Shown: positions 25,095-35,274, counted from the stretch's first letter. The stretch: 64,000 nucleotides of DNA from Rickettsiella endosymbiont of Xylota segnis (GCF_964019545.1 NZ_OZ026451.1:1297001-1361000), one strand, 5' to 3'. Translations and numbers: made by a program. Notes: generated by a model not told the origin, from the letters alone.

Positions 25095-26357
25095 TTAGTT
25101 TATTAAAGATGGCGAACTGCTTTCCAAGCAATTATCTTTAATAAGCTCATTCTCTTTCCGGAATGTAAATAAACTTAAACTCGAATTTACCAGTGCACTT
25201 GTAGAGGAGCTCATAGAAGCAGAATTGCGCGCAGGAATAAAACTAGTTGAAGAAACTATAGTAGTAAATATTCCAATTGGAGTCATAGATCCTTCCCTCT
25301 CGCTATTCTCAATAGACAAAGCTTCTGTTTCGTTTGATTTTCTATTAAAAAGACTATTAACCTTTTGTTTTATTCGCGAAAAAAAAGTAGCTTCAGAGTT
25401 TTCTTCAAATTCTGGATCACTCCATTCTATGGTAGTGGCATTGTTTTTGTCTGCTTTAAAAAAGTCGATAGTATTAATCGTTAAAAATGTTACAAGTGCT
25501 ACTCCGCCTGCTATGGCTGCAGCAATATTCAACCCTAGCAGTGGAATGAGAAAAATCCAAAATACCATCCCTGCTCCAAAAGCAGAGAACAAAGCAAAAT
25601 CCCATGATTTAAAACAATCTATAAAAAATCGCTTAATATGATGGTTCTGCCATTTGCGTTCTTTTACTTTAACCCATCTAGACTCATGCCATTTTGTTTC
25701 TTCTTTTAAATAATTCTCAAGTTTTATACTATTTGCATCTTGTTTAAAACAATCTCGATAAACATGTTGATTACCACGTTTATCTGTACAAAAGAAATAA
25801 CACATCCCTCCTTTTATTTCCAAATCTATGGCCAATATAGAAAGCTTTTCTAAGAATTTCGCTTGATTAATGCGTGGCGCCTCATTGGTTTGTGCTTTTC
25901 TAATCTCTTCAATTAAATCTTTCTTCTCCTCCTCAAAAAGATTAAAGAAATCATGTCCGGCTTTTTTTTCTCCTTTTTCGTAAATAATAATAAAACCATG
26001 ATCATCGAGATTAATAATATCGCCTTCTAACTCATTCAGATGCGGAACACGTTTAGCAGTAAGTGCTGCTTGAATATTTCTGAAAAAACCATGTATATGT
26101 TTATTATTCGCCGCCCCCATAATCCGAATATTTTTGTTTTCCTCATCATGAGAAGTTTTTTTTGGGTCTGAGAAGGTATTAGGGTTGCTTGGTTTTAAAA
26201 AATGTACTTTATCATTTCCATCTTTAAAAGGGACTAAAATGGATGTCCCACTGGTATCAAGTTGGTGGTTTATCAACCAATTCTGTGCTGTTTTTAGATC
26301 AGGAAAAACAGTAAGCTCATTGACTTGACTGTCATATTCAGGTGGAGCTAAAGGCAT
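25095..26357 (-). CDS. Unknown protein with two membrane segments
   Basis: A 420-residue protein from the ATG at 26357, chosen over an upstream in-frame TTG (26390) because AGGA lies 8 bases before it. It has a soluble N-terminal part of about 250 residues with no motif I recognise. Two adjacent hydrophobic spans follow at roughly residues 254-275 and 277-297 (FGAGMVFWIFLIPLLG, AAAIAGGVALVTFL). The C-terminal ~110 residues are Ser/Thr/Asn-rich and likely disordered. A paired membrane hairpin with a large soluble N-terminus resembles effectors that insert into host membranes, but that is inference. A 93-base gap separates it from the next gene on the same strand. Confidence 0.72.
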   Translation of the reverse strand: MPLAPPEYDSQVNELTVFPDLKTAQNWLINHQLDTSGTSILVPFKDGNDKVHFLKPSNPNTFSDPKKTSHDEENKNIRIMGAANNKHIHGFFRNIQAALTAKRVPHLNELEGDIINLDDHGFIIIYEKGEKKAGHDFFNLFEEEKKDLIEEIRKAQTNEAPRINQAKFLEKLSILAIDLEIKGGMCYFFCTDKRGNQHVYRDCFKQDANSIKLENYLKEETKWHESRWVKVKERKWQNHHIKRFFIDCFKSWDFALFSAFGAGMVFWIFLIPLLGLNIAAAIAGGVALVTFLTINTIDFFKADKNNATTIEWSDPEFEENSEATFFSRIKQKVNSLFNRKSNETEALSIENSEREGSMTPIGIFTTIVSSTSFIPARNSASMSSSTSALVNSSLSLFTFRKENELIKDNCLESSSPSLIN

Positions 26358-26506
26358 AAATTTAATCCTATTATTATTTTTTAATTGCAATAGAATACCA
26401 AAAATTGGTTTAGCGACATAACTTTATTTAATCAGAACTTATGGAGAAAGCACTCAAGCATTGAGAATAAATTAATTACTGTATTTATCCAAATAATTTG
26501 GTATAA

Positions 26507-27459
26507 GGTTATCCATTCGATAATTTACAAATAACTTCTCTTTGGGCAGGGACACCTGTATATATCATCGCCAGTACGCGAGATCAGGCTTGGTATTTGA
26601 TTCTCAGTCCCGGCGTAATCGGCTGGGTTAAAAGTAATGGGATTGCTAAAGTCGATGATACATTTACTAATACCTGGGTAACAGCAGCCAAAAAAAAATT
26701 TGCTGCAATAACGCATACAGAAACTAGCTTAATGATGCAACCAATAACCGATTTTTATTAACCGCTTATGTAGGTACTGTATTGCCAACGTCTGCTATTT
26801 TACCGAACGCGCTAAGATTATTATTTCCTATGACGGATAGTAATGGCCATGCCATTATAAAAAAAGTGATCGTCTCTAATCATGATGCGGTTATTATGCC
26901 TTTCCAAGCTACTCAACATCATTTTGCGTCTATTATGCGCACACTCATCGATCGTCCCTACGGTTGGGGTGGACTTTATTTCTATAATAACTGTGCAATA
27001 GAGTTAAAAAATCTTTTTACCCCCTTTGGAGTTTGGTTGCCAAGTCATTCATCAGATCAAGCAGCCGCGGGGAAAACGATTGATTTGTCTGCGAATAGTG
27101 TTGAACAAAGAGTAGCCTATCTAAAAAAACAAGGGCGGCCATTCCTAACTATCGTTTACATAGGCGGCCATGTATTCCTATATGTGGGAAATTATAATTA
27201 CAAACCAACACACACTTTAGTGCCCATGACTTATCAAAATATTTGGGCGTTAAAACCTGAACCTCCAGTAAGGCGGGCTATTATAGATAAATCTGTCTTG
27301 TTTCCGTTATTACTTCGCTATCCTGACAATGTACACTTAACTTCATTAGCGGCAAAAAAATATTTCAAATTAACTTATTTAAGTGAGTTACCAATAATTT
27401 CGATGCAAAAAACTTCTGTCGATATTCCTTCTTTATTTTCACTGATTGATTTAGATTAA
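26507..27459 (+). pseudogene. Frameshifted NlpC/P60 cell-wall peptidase with SH3b domain
   Basis: The first fragment (26507-26761) reads YPFDNLQ, SLWAGTPVYI, then VIGWVKSNGIAK and AAKKKFAAITHTETSL, an SH3b1 domain, and ends at TAA. The second frame picks up at about 26752 (FLLTAYVGTVLP) and runs to 27459 through an NlpC/P60 domain with RPYGWGGLYFYNNCAIELK (candidate catalytic Cys) and FLTIVYIGGHVFLYVGNY (His). The shift maps to a five-T run at 26752-26756; one more T restores the frame. The N-terminal part is also missing: a stop lies directly before 26507 and no start is found. The family cleaves peptidoglycan peptides. Decay is therefore more than a single sequencing error, although the T-run shift alone could be one. 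Confidence 0.8.
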
Positions 27460-27484
27460 TCGATATTTATTAAAAAATTTTTAT

Positions 27485-28384
27485 TTATTTAGTATGATTA
27501 TGTTTATGCCAATGTAACTTGGTGCGTAATGTTTCAAAATAATTATAATCTAAAGGATGAATTAATTTTAGTGCATTAGCATTCTTTTGAATGCTAATGT
27601 TAGCACCGATCGGTACTGAAATTCTCTCTTGACCATCGCAACTTAACCAAGGTGCAGCGGTACTGTGCGTATCAACATGAATTACAATACGACTATTTGA
27701 CGAGACAACAATCGGCCTTGCGCTTAGCGTATGTGGAAACATGGGGACAAGGACAATAGCGTCAAGTTGTGGGTATAAAATCGGTCCGCCACCAGATAAG
27801 GCATAAGCTGTTGATCCGGTCGGTGTTGCCACTATTAAACCATCCGCTTGCTGAGCACAAACAAATTGCTCATCAATCATAATAGAAAACTCGATCATCC
27901 GCGCCACATTACCAGGCATTAGCACGACTTCGTTTAAAGCAATACCCGCTTGTTGTTTATCTAATTGCTTGGCTATCGTGGCATTTAATAAAAAACGATT
28001 TTCCTCTTGGTAATTGCCGTTTAATACTTCACCTATCTTTTTTTCTAAATCTTGGGGATGAATATCGGTAAGAAAGCCGAGACGACCGCGATTGACGCCC
28101 AACACCGGTGTATTATGTTTTACGGCACTATGTGCTGCATTGATAAGACTCCCATCTCCTCCTACTACAATCAGCAAATCAACTTTTTGTGCTAATTCAT
28201 CACGTTTACATGAAATAAATTGGCGATTTTTAAAACTACGTGCAGTTTCTTCTTCCACCAAAACTTTATATTGATGGGATTGCAAATAATCTAATACAGC
28301 GAAGAGTGTATCACTGACATCCTTCATTCCTTGTCTGCCGATCAAACCGATGGTTGTAAAAATTTTGCTCATAACTTTGTTCAT
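27485..28384 (-). CDS. nadK: NAD kinase
   Basis: A 299-residue cytosolic enzyme that phosphorylates NAD to NADP. The GGDG motif (VVGGDGSLINAAH), GVNRGRLGFLTDI, the NE/D motif ALNEVVLMPG and the glycine-rich PTGSTAYALSGGGPI are present. Length is usual. ATG at 28384 is used; an ATG at 28372 is an alternative, and neither has a clear Shine-Dalgarno. It diverges from grpE across a 207-base control region, as in several gammaproteobacteria. Confidence 0.97.
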   Translation of the reverse strand: MNKVMSKIFTTIGLIGRQGMKDVSDTLFAVLDYLQSHQYKVLVEEETARSFKNRQFISCKRDELAQKVDLLIVVGGDGSLINAAHSAVKHNTPVLGVNRGRLGFLTDIHPQDLEKKIGEVLNGNYQEENRFLLNATIAKQLDKQQAGIALNEVVLMPGNVARMIEFSIMIDEQFVCAQQADGLIVATPTGSTAYALSGGGPILYPQLDAIVLVPMFPHTLSARPIVVSSNSRIVIHVDTHSTAAPWLSCDGQERISVPIGANISIQKNANALKLIHPLDYNYFETLRTKLHWHKHNHTK

Positions 28385-28491
28385 ACATTTTTAATGATTG
28401 GCGATATCCTGGTCGAAACTACTCAGGTAGTCAACTGGAATACTAGTATATTAGACCGGATTAAAATTTTTATCCCACAAGAGCCCAAACT

Positions 28492-28521
28492 CTTGAATCC
28501 AAGCATTCGAGTCTCCATTAT
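28492..28521 (+). promoter_or_regulatory. Sigma-32-like heat-shock promoter of grpE
   Basis: CTTGAA (28492-28497), a 15-base spacer and CTCCATTAT (28513-28521) match the RpoH consensus CTTGAAA / CCCCATnT closely. It lies about 70 bases before the grpE start in the nadK-grpE gap. The rest of 28385-28591 is AT-rich with no other element I can name. Confidence 0.7.
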
Positions 28522-28591
28522 TTATGCATGTGCCTCTATTCTAATATAGAGTAGTTATCTCTTTCTTTAAAAAAATGGGAGCCTGTCAGAA

Positions 28592-29239
28592 ATGACTGAA
28601 AAAGATACATCTAAAAAATCCACTTGGGAAAAGCTCAATATTGCAGCAAAGCAAGATACTTCTAAGTCTCCGAATGAGGAAAAAGCAACTTCCGCAGAAA
28701 AAGAAAAACCCAATCAGGAGAATCAATTAACCCACCCTTCTTACGAAGCCCTAAAAGCTCAGTTAATGGCGACGGAAAATCAACTTAATGACTCTAAAAG
28801 CCAGTTAATTAAGCTTGAGGAGCAAAAAATTTACCAACTGGCAGAAATGGACAATATTCAACGCCGCACTAAACGCGACATTGAAAATGCCTACAAATTT
28901 TCATTAGAAAAATTTATCAAAGAATTACTGCCAGTAAAAGATAGTTTAGAAACGGCTCTCGCACACGCTAAAGCTGAAGAACAGGATGCTGCTTTATCAG
29001 GGATCCAACTCACGCTTAAACAACTACAAAGCCTATTAGAAAAAAACGGCGTAAAATCAATAGAGCCTGCAGGTCAAGCTTTCGATTCGCATTTTCATGA
29101 AGCAATGCTCGCTGAAGAAAGTGATGAGTTAGCTCCGAATACAATTATCAGGGTACTTCAAAAAGGTTATTTACTTCATGAAAGACTGATGCGGCCTGCT
29201 TTGGTCGTCGTCGCGAAAGCTAAAGAGAAAACTTCATGA
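28592..29239 (+). CDS. grpE: GrpE, nucleotide-exchange factor of DnaK
   Basis: A 215-residue protein with a Lys/Glu/Ser-rich disordered start (1-50), a long coiled coil (about 50-115, MATENQLNDSKSQLIKLEEQ) and the beta-wing domain (FDSHFHEAMLAEES, IIRVLQKGYLLHERLMRPALVVVAK). It releases ADP from DnaK. It opens the chaperone cluster and is followed by dnaK after 125 bases. Confidence 0.96.
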   Translation: MTEKDTSKKSTWEKLNIAAKQDTSKSPNEEKATSAEKEKPNQENQLTHPSYEALKAQLMATENQLNDSKSQLIKLEEQKIYQLAEMDNIQRRTKRDIENAYKFSLEKFIKELLPVKDSLETALAHAKAEEQDAALSGIQLTLKQLQSLLEKNGVKSIEPAGQAFDSHFHEAMLAEESDELAPNTIIRVLQKGYLLHERLMRPALVVVAKAKEKTS

Positions 29240-29247
29240 TCCTGTAT

Positions 29248-29274
29248 CTTGAAAATTAAACTTCCTAACCCAAT
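29248..29274 (+). promoter_or_regulatory. Second sigma-32-like promoter, before dnaK
   Basis: CTTGAA (29248-29253) with a 15-base spacer and CCCAAT (29269-29274, followed by TTTA) resembles a weaker RpoH site. The spacing is identical to the grpE promoter. It would let dnaK be induced separately from grpE. The -10 half is a poorer match, so it is tentative. Confidence 0.45.
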
Positions 29275-29364
29275 TTTAGTAGGAGTTGTTAATTTTCAAT
29301 CAACCAATCATTTTCAACTCTATTGATACCAGTAAAGAATGAGCTACTTAACGCGGAGAAATTT

Positions 29365-31344
29365 ATGGCAAGTGCGCAACCAAGAAACACTATAATCGGC
29401 ATTGATTTGGGTACTACAAACTCGTGTATGGCCATCATGGAAGGCGGCAAACCAAAAGTAATCGACAACAAGGAAGGACGGCGAACGACTCCCTCTATTG
29501 TTAGTTTTGATCATAATGAGATTAAAGTAGGTGAAGTGGCAAAACGTCAGTCTGTCACTAAGCCTGCAGAAACCATTTATGCAGTAAAACGTTTAATAGG
29601 TCGAAAATACGAAGATGATGCGGTACAAAAAGATATCAAGATGGTACCCTATAAAATCATTCCTGCTAAAAATGGAGATGCTTGGGTAGAAGTCAGCGGT
29701 AAAAAATTATCGCCTCAGGAAGTTTCTGCGCAAATTTTAATGAAATTAAAAAGAGACGCTGAAGCTTATTTAGGATATGAAATAAAAGAAGCAGTTATTA
29801 CTGTACCCGCCTATTTTAACGATTCACAACGTCAAGCAACTAAAGATGCAGGACGCATTGCAGGACTTGAAGTTAAACGGATTATCAACGAACCCACTGC
29901 TGCAGCGCTTGCTTATGGACTCGACAAAAAACGTGGCGATTCCACAGTAGCTGTCTATGACTTAGGTGGTGGTACTTTCGATATTTCTATTATTGAAATC
30001 GCTGAAATCGATGGTGAACATCAATTCGAAGTGTTGGCTACCAATGGTGATACCTTTCTCGGTGGTGAAGATTTCGACTTACGTATCATCAATTATTTAG
30101 CCGATGAATTTAAAAAGGATCAAGGTATTGATTTGCATAACGATCCGCTCGCGTTACAGCGTTTAAAAGAAGCCGCTGAAAAAGCGAAAATTGAACTTTC
30201 TTCAGCCCAAGAAACCGACATCAATCTCCCTTATATTACGGCTGACAGCAATGGTCCTAAACATCTACAGATCAAATTAACTCGTGCCAAACTTGAGTCA
30301 CTGGTAGAAGATTTGATTACACGCACCATTGAACCTTGCAAAAAAGCCGTTAAAGATGCCAAGATTTCTCTCGACAAAATATCACAAGTTATCTTGGTCG
30401 GCGGACAAACGCGTATGCCGAAAGTACAAGAAGTCGTTAAAGCTTATTTTGGAAAAGATGCTCGTCACGACGTTAACCCGGATGAAGCAGTCGCTATCGG
30501 TGCTGCTATTCAAGGTGGTGTATTAGCCGGCGATGTCAAAGATGTCTTATTATTAGATGTAACCCCACTTTCACTAGGAATAGAAACTCTAGGTGGAGTA
30601 ATGACTAAGCTCATTGAAAGAAACACCACTATTCCAACGAAGAAAAGTCAAATATTTTCAACTGCAGAAAGTAATCAACCCGCAGTCACCATTCATGTAC
30701 TGCAAGGAGAGCGGGAAATAGCTTCGGCGAATAAAACGTTAGGTCGTTTTGATCTCGCTGATATTCCACCTGCTCCACGTGGTACGCCTCAGATCGAAGT
30801 TACCTTTGATATTGATGCGAATGGTATTATTAATGTGTCTGCTCAGGATAAAAAGACTGGCAAAGAACAAAAGATTGTTATCCAATCCGCAGGTGGTTTA
30901 TCTGAAGAAGAAATTCAGCAAAAAATTAAAGACGCGGAAGTACATGCGGATGAAGACCGCAAATTCCACGAACTTATCAAAGTTCGAAATGACGCAGACA
31001 GCCTAATCCATACCACGAGCAAAGCATTATCTGATGCCGGCGATAAAATCAGTGCAGACGAAAAAGCTCAATTAGAAAACTCTATAAATACATTAAAAGA
31101 AGCGCTGAAAGGCACTGATAAAGAAAACATCGAATCTAAGCTTAAAGAGCTTACCGAGATCTCTGGCAAAATGTCTGATCGTCTTTATGCACAAGCAGAG
31201 ACTGGAGCGACCGATGCCGGAAGTCAAACGGAAACTGCTCAGGAAAGTGCTAAAGACAACAAAGACGACGTTGTTGATGCGGTATTCGAAGAAGTGAAAG
31301 ATAAAGACAAGGACAAAAAAGATAACGATAAGGACAAAGAATAA
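29365..31344 (+). CDS. dnaK: DnaK, Hsp70 chaperone
   Basis: A 659-residue ATP-dependent chaperone. The phosphate-1 motif [11 protein letters not shown], phosphate-2 [12 protein letters not shown], adenosine motif [11 protein letters not shown] and the interdomain linker [13 protein letters not shown] are all present, followed by the substrate-binding beta-sandwich and helical lid. The C-terminal tail is unusually rich in Lys/Asp ([13 protein letters not shown]). ATG at 29365 is preferred over an in-frame TTG at 29323 because GGAG precedes it; it gives a short MASAQPRNT extension before the ATPase domain. Confidence 0.98.
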   Translation: MASAQPRNTIIGIDLGTTNSCMAIMEGGKPKVIDNKEGRRTTPSIVSFDHNEIKVGEVAKRQSVTKPAETIYAVKRLIGRKYEDDAVQKDIKMVPYKIIPAKNGDAWVEVSGKKLSPQEVSAQILMKLKRDAEAYLGYEIKEAVITVPAYFNDSQRQATKDAGRIAGLEVKRIINEPTAAALAYGLDKKRGDSTVAVYDLGGGTFDISIIEIAEIDGEHQFEVLATNGDTFLGGEDFDLRIINYLADEFKKDQGIDLHNDPLALQRLKEAAEKAKIELSSAQETDINLPYITADSNGPKHLQIKLTRAKLESLVEDLITRTIEPCKKAVKDAKISLDKISQVILVGGQTRMPKVQEVVKAYFGKDARHDVNPDEAVAIGAAIQGGVLAGDVKDVLLLDVTPLSLGIETLGGVMTKLIERNTTIPTKKSQIFSTAESNQPAVTIHVLQGEREIASANKTLGRFDLADIPPAPRGTPQIEVTFDIDANGIINVSAQDKKTGKEQKIVIQSAGGLSEEEIQQKIKDAEVHADEDRKFHELIKVRNDADSLIHTTSKALSDAGDKISADEKAQLENSINTLKEALKGTDKENIESKLKELTEISGKMSDRLYAQAETGATDAGSQTETAQESAKDNKDDVVDAVFEEVKDKDKDKKDNDKDKE

Positions 31345-31355
31345 GCATTTGCCTT

Positions 31356-31390
31356 CTAGTTACTGGCTGGAGACTGCAGCTAGTAACTAG
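31356..31390 (+). terminator. Strong hairpin between dnaK and dnaJ
   Basis: CTAGTTACTGGCTG and CAGCTAGTAACTAG pair over 14 positions (one G-U) around a 7-base loop, 11 bases after the dnaK stop. No T run follows, so it is not a classical intrinsic terminator. It more likely protects the dnaK message 3' end or lowers the amount of transcript reaching dnaJ. Confidence 0.55.
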
Positions 31391-31426
31391 ATCGTAACAT
31401 CTATATCCATTAACAATTAAAAACTC

Positions 31427-31464
31427 AAAATCCCTTGTTATGTAATTTACTCGCAGGGGATTTT
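31427..31464 (+). other. Second inverted repeat before dnaJ (attenuator-like)
   Basis: AAAATCCC (31427-31434) pairs with GGGATTTT (31457-31464) with a 22-base loop, then a T-rich stretch (CTATCTTT), 20 bases before the dnaJ start. It could be a long-loop terminator/attenuator or could occlude the dnaJ ribosome site. No good Shine-Dalgarno is visible before dnaJ. Confidence 0.35.
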
Positions 31465-31484
31465 CTATCTTTGGTTCTCTATTT

Positions 31485-32636
31485 ATGGCAAAAAAAACTG
31501 ATTATTACGAAACACTGGGTGTGTCACGCAACGCAGATGAGAACGAGCTAAAAAAAGCCTATCGTAAGTTAGCGATGAAATATCATCCCGATAAACATCA
31601 TTCTGCTGAAGGTAAATCAGCAAAAGATGCTGAAGAAAAATTCAAAGAAATCAGTGAAGCCTACGAAGTTTTATCAGACCCTAATAAGCGTGCCGCTTAT
31701 AATCAATTTGGTCATGCTGGAGTAGATGCTGCCGGCATGGGTGGCGCACAAGGAGCACATGGATTTAACTTTAATGATGTTTTTGGTGACATCGGTGATG
31801 TCTTCGGTAATATTTTTGGTAACCGTGGCGGTTCACAACAAAGTCAGCGTGCCCAACGCGGCGCCGACTTACGTTATACCTTAGAATTGGATCTAGAATC
31901 CGCGATTCACGGTACGACCGTTCAAATTCGTATTCCACGTCTTGTAAGCTGTAAAAGCTGCCAAGGAACGGGTGCACGTAAAGGTACCAAACCCATTATT
32001 TGCAAAACCTGTGAAGGTCAAGGACAAGTTCGCATTCAGCAAGGTTTTTTCACCATTCAACAAACCTGTCCTGAATGTCACGGTGAAGGTCGTATTATTA
32101 GTGATCCTTGTCCAGAGTGTCGTGGTCAAGGTCAAATTCAAGAAACTAAGACTTTATCCGTGAAAATTCCAGCTGGTATAGATGAAGGCAATCGCATTCG
32201 TTTAGCCGGTGAAGGTGAAGCCGGTAGTCGTGGCGCAGCTGCTGGTGATCTCTATGTACAAATTCATCTAAAACCACATCCTTTATTTAAACGTGAAGGT
32301 AATCACTTGTATTGCGATGTTCCTATTAACTTAACGCTTGCGATATTAGGTGGCGATATACAAATTCCCACTTTAACCGGTGTGGTAAACTTACATATAC
32401 CACCTGAAACCCAAAGCGGAAAAATATTACGTTTACGGGGCAAGGGAGTTCCTGGACGCCCTGGCGCAACAGGCGATCTTCTTTGTCGTGTTTTTGTAGA
32501 AACCCCGGTTAATCTGAACAAAGCACAAAAAGAATTAGTCATTGCACTTGAAAAAGAATTACAAAACGGTAATCACTACCCTAAAGCCCGTTTATGGTTT
32601 GAAAGTGTCAGGAAATTTTTCAGTAAGCAAAACTGA
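31485..32636 (+). CDS. dnaJ: DnaJ, Hsp40 co-chaperone
   Basis: A 383-residue type I J-protein. The J domain (residues 4-75) contains HPD (YHPDKHH); a Gly/Phe-rich linker follows (78-120). The zinc domain has all four CxxCxGxG repeats ([32 protein letters not shown], about 155-215), and the C-terminal substrate domains follow. It stimulates DnaK ATPase and delivers unfolded clients. It is the last gene of the heat-shock cluster; a repeat element begins 38 bases after its stop. Confidence 0.98.
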   Translation: MAKKTDYYETLGVSRNADENELKKAYRKLAMKYHPDKHHSAEGKSAKDAEEKFKEISEAYEVLSDPNKRAAYNQFGHAGVDAAGMGGAQGAHGFNFNDVFGDIGDVFGNIFGNRGGSQQSQRAQRGADLRYTLELDLESAIHGTTVQIRIPRLVSCKSCQGTGARKGTKPIICKTCEGQGQVRIQQGFFTIQQTCPECHGEGRIISDPCPECRGQGQIQETKTLSVKIPAGIDEGNRIRLAGEGEAGSRGAAAGDLYVQIHLKPHPLFKREGNHLYCDVPINLTLAILGGDIQIPTLTGVVNLHIPPETQSGKILRLRGKGVPGRPGATGDLLCRVFVETPVNLNKAQKELVIALEKELQNGNHYPKARLWFESVRKFFSKQN

Positions 32637-32674
32637 AACTCGAAAAATTGGATAAAAAAAGGTATGATCGGTCA

Positions 32675-32799
32675 CATGCTCACAGCAGTTAAATTTTTGA
32701 CAAAGCGTCATGATAATGATGAACCGGAGTGTATTTATAGATACAGAGGATTGCGAATTGAACGGTAACGCAGTCAAAAATACAAGTGCGAAAAGTATA
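32675..32799 (+). repeat. Interspersed TATACT element, copy 2
   Basis: A 125-bp copy in the dnaJ-greA gap. The left end is degraded (CATGCTCACAGCA for TATACTCACAGCA); the right end GTGCGAAAAGTATA is intact. It carries the Shine-Dalgarno-like GAGGA (32746-32750) and an in-frame TTG (32758) that opens a short peptide frame NGNAVKNTSAKSI running past the element end to a TGA, without reaching greA. The right end is 57 bases before the greA ATG. Confidence 0.85.
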
Positions 32800-32856
32800 T
32801 CAATGATTCAGTATGGATACTGAAGAAAGATCTAATAAGCAAGCTAGAGAGAAATC

Positions 32857-33333
32857 ATGAAAAAAGTTCCTATGACTATCAGCGGTGCTGAACATTTAAA
32901 GGAAGAACTCCAACAATTAAAAACCTTGAAACGGCCGCAAGTCATTGCCGCTATTGCTGAAGCGCGTGCGCATGGAGATCTCAAAGAAAACGCCGAATAC
33001 CATGCCGCGAAAGAAATGCAAGGCTTTATCGAAGGTCGTATCACTGAAATCGAAAATAAATTAGCCAGTGCACAAGTGATTGACGTCACCAAAATACATA
33101 ATCATGGCAAAGTCATTTTTGGCTCTACCATACATTTACTTAATACCAAGAATGATGAAGAGGTTACCTATCAAATAGTCGGTGAAGATGAAGCTGATAT
33201 CAAACATTCGAAAATATCAGTCGCCTCCCCCATTGCCCGTGCACTCATCGGCAAAGAGGAAGGCGACGCTGTGGATGTACAAACTCCCGCAGGTTTGGTT
33301 AATTTAGAAATTGATAAAGTAGAATATATTTAA
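32857..33333 (+). CDS. greA: GreA, transcript-cleavage elongation factor
   Basis: A 158-residue RNA polymerase cofactor that rescues backtracked complexes. The N-terminal coiled coil carries the acidic-tip region [14 protein letters not shown] (about residues 40-54), and the C-terminal FKBP-like domain includes [18 protein letters not shown]. Length is exactly that of E. coli GreA. A purine-rich site GAGAGAAA precedes the ATG. It is monocistronic here, with a repeat element in its leader region. Confidence 0.97.
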   Translation: MKKVPMTISGAEHLKEELQQLKTLKRPQVIAAIAEARAHGDLKENAEYHAAKEMQGFIEGRITEIENKLASAQVIDVTKIHNHGKVIFGSTIHLLNTKNDEEVTYQIVGEDEADIKHSKISVASPIARALIGKEEGDAVDVQTPAGLVNLEIDKVEYI

Positions 33334-33370
33334 GTTTTTAAATTAAATATATTCTAGATTAAATTATTCT

Positions 33371-34150
33371 TTACTTAACTTTATTCCCTAAAATCATTGG
33401 ACTTTTTTGACCACTGCTTTTTAAAACCAACATTTCTGCTTCTGTTATATTTGCAACTCGAACACATTTTGGAAAACTGATCGCTGGTTTTATTCTATTT
33501 TTTGCAATATCATCTAAAAACAGATCATTTTCTGACAATACAGCATCTTTTGTATGTTTAGATGTATTTGTATAAATTTTTTTAATTCTTCTTTCTAAAT
33601 GATTGTTTGATTCGTTAGTAAATAATTTTGATCTGCTTTTCGCATTACTCGAGTCAATAGTGGATACAGCAAATTGAGCTGATGAAATAGATCCTAAAGA
33701 ATTAGAAGTACTAGAATCTTGCGAAAATTGGCCACTATCTGAGTTCGAAAAACAGTTATTTTGACCTAAATCTTTGGTAGATAACACGCCTAGAGAAATT
33801 ATGTCCTCTGTACTTATTATTTCATTGTTTATAAGTTTTATTTCAAGTTCTGTTAATTTTTCTAATTTTTTTAAGTTCTTAAGAGGAATTTTATCTCCCC
33901 CAGAAATGTCGAAAGATCTTTTAGGTTTAGCAAAAAAGTAAAAAGGAATTTTATCATTCGAATCATAATCCTCAAAAAATTCAATAATTTGATTCGGCAT
34001 TACATTACGATGAAAATCCATAAAAAACTTTAGCCCCTCCCAAGAAGAATACTGAGGAAAAGGGTTTTCCTTACCAGGAATATTTTTGTCAATTTTTCTA
34101 AAAACAATCACTATGTTATTCCATTTCAAACAGTAACCATCAAGTTGCAT
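33371..34150 (-). CDS. Unknown 259-residue protein
   Basis: ATG at 34150; no clear Shine-Dalgarno. The product is hydrophilic, without signal peptide or membrane segment. Residues 1-75 look like a small folded alpha/beta region (NNIVIVFRKIDKNI, WEGLKFFMDFHRN, FYFFAKPKRSFDI); residues 125-195 are Ser/Asn-rich and probably disordered; the end is short and basic. No family is recognised. It stands alone between greA and thyA, convergent with greA, and is AT-richer than its neighbours to the eye. It could be an effector-like accessory protein, but nothing in the sequence proves this. Confidence 0.65.
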   Translation of the reverse strand: MQLDGYCLKWNNIVIVFRKIDKNIPGKENPFPQYSSWEGLKFFMDFHRNVMPNQIIEFFEDYDSNDKIPFYFFAKPKRSFDISGGDKIPLKNLKKLEKLTELEIKLINNEIISTEDIISLGVLSTKDLGQNNCFSNSDSGQFSQDSSTSNSLGSISSAQFAVSTIDSSNAKSRSKLFTNESNNHLERRIKKIYTNTSKHTKDAVLSENDLFLDDIAKNRIKPAISFPKCVRVANITEAEMLVLKSSGQKSPMILGNKVK

Positions 34151-34284
34151 AAAAAATTAAGCCTAAAAATTATTTAATGGAATTACAGGCTAACGATATA
34201 TGCTTAAGGTTTTCTTAAGGAATAAGAATAAATCATCAACTATTTATTTTTTTGATATAAAAAATATATTACACCATCGATTAA

Positions 34285-35082
34285 TTAAACCGCTACTGCA
34301 GCTTTAATCGCCGGATGATATCTATAATCTTTTAATGAGAAATCATCAAAGCAATAATCAAATAATGATTTCGGTTTACGCAAAATATTTAATTGTGGTG
34401 CCGCATGGGGTTGTCGTGATAATTGACAATGCACTTGTTCGAGATGATTGCTGTAGATATGACAATCGCCGCCGGTCCAAATAAATTCACCTACTTGCAA
34501 ATCACATTGTTGCGCAATCATATAGGTTAATAAAGCATAAGAAGCTATATTAAAGGGTACGCCTAAAAATGCATCGGCACTGCGTTGATAAAGTTGACAA
34601 GAAAGCCGTGAATTCGCTACATAAAATTGAAATAATAAATGACAAGGCGGCAAGGCCATTTTTGCCAATTCTCCCACATTCCAAGCACTAACAATTAAGC
34701 GACGTGAATCCGGGTTAGTTTTTATTTCTTGAATAAGCTGGCTCATCTGATCAATCGTTTGATGATCGACTGTCGGCCAAGAACGCCATTGTTTACCGTA
34801 AATAGGCCCTAAGTTACCCGCTGCATCAGCCCATTCATCCCAAATAGTCACTTGATGTTCATTTAAGTAACAAATATTGGTATCGCCACGTAAAAACCAT
34901 AGCAATTCATAAATAATACTTTTTAAATGGACTTTTTTTGTCGTAACTAGAGGAAAACCGGCACTCAAATCAAAACGCATTTGATAGGCAAAAGTACTGA
35001 GTGTGCCTGTGCCTGTCCTATCGGTTTTAGCTTGTCCCTTATTAAGAATATGCTGTAAAAAATCTAAATAGGCGCGCATCAA
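34285..35082 (-). CDS. thyA: Thymidylate synthase
   Basis: A 265-residue folate-dependent enzyme converting dUMP to dTMP. The catalytic cysteine motif [13 protein letters not shown], the folate/dUMP-binding RTGTGT near residue 22, [20 protein letters not shown] and the HIYSNHLEQ segment are all present; length matches E. coli ThyA (264). A TATACT element lies 70 bases upstream of its start with its right end facing the gene. Confidence 0.98.
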   Translation of the reverse strand: MMRAYLDFLQHILNKGQAKTDRTGTGTLSTFAYQMRFDLSAGFPLVTTKKVHLKSIIYELLWFLRGDTNICYLNEHQVTIWDEWADAAGNLGPIYGKQWRSWPTVDHQTIDQMSQLIQEIKTNPDSRRLIVSAWNVGELAKMALPPCHLLFQFYVANSRLSCQLYQRSADAFLGVPFNIASYALLTYMIAQQCDLQVGEFIWTGGDCHIYSNHLEQVHCQLSRQPHAAPQLNILRKPKSLFDYCFDDFSLKDYRYHPAIKAAVAV

Positions 35083-35152
35083 AATTACTCTCTAAACATC
35101 AAAGTCTAGCGTATACTAAGCCAAAATTGAAGCAATCACTATTCTGCGATAC

Positions 35153-35274
35153 TATACTCACCACACTTGAATTTTTGTCTGTGTTGCCGCTCAACTCACA
35201 ATCCTTATGCTTAGTGTATATATCTGATTGTTGCATGGACGGCACCTGGCAAAAATCCAAATGCAGTGAGTATA
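35153..35274 (-). repeat. Interspersed TATACT element, copy 3
   Basis: A 122-bp copy between thyA and ugd, inverted relative to copies 1, 2 and 6. Both ends are best preserved here: TATACTCAC on each side as a perfect 9-bp terminal inverted repeat. The core CTTGAATTTTTGTCTGTGTT is intact. The right end faces the thyA start (70 bases away). On the minus strand the AAGGATTG..TTG module opens NTDKNSS but meets a TGA before thyA. Confidence 0.9.

Noticed and set aside
28385-28591. Possible seventh repeat element in the nadK-grpE gap
   Set aside because: CTTGAAT and TATACT-like words occur, but the two arms and the ACAGACAAAAATTC core are absent; the match is explained by the heat-shock promoter.
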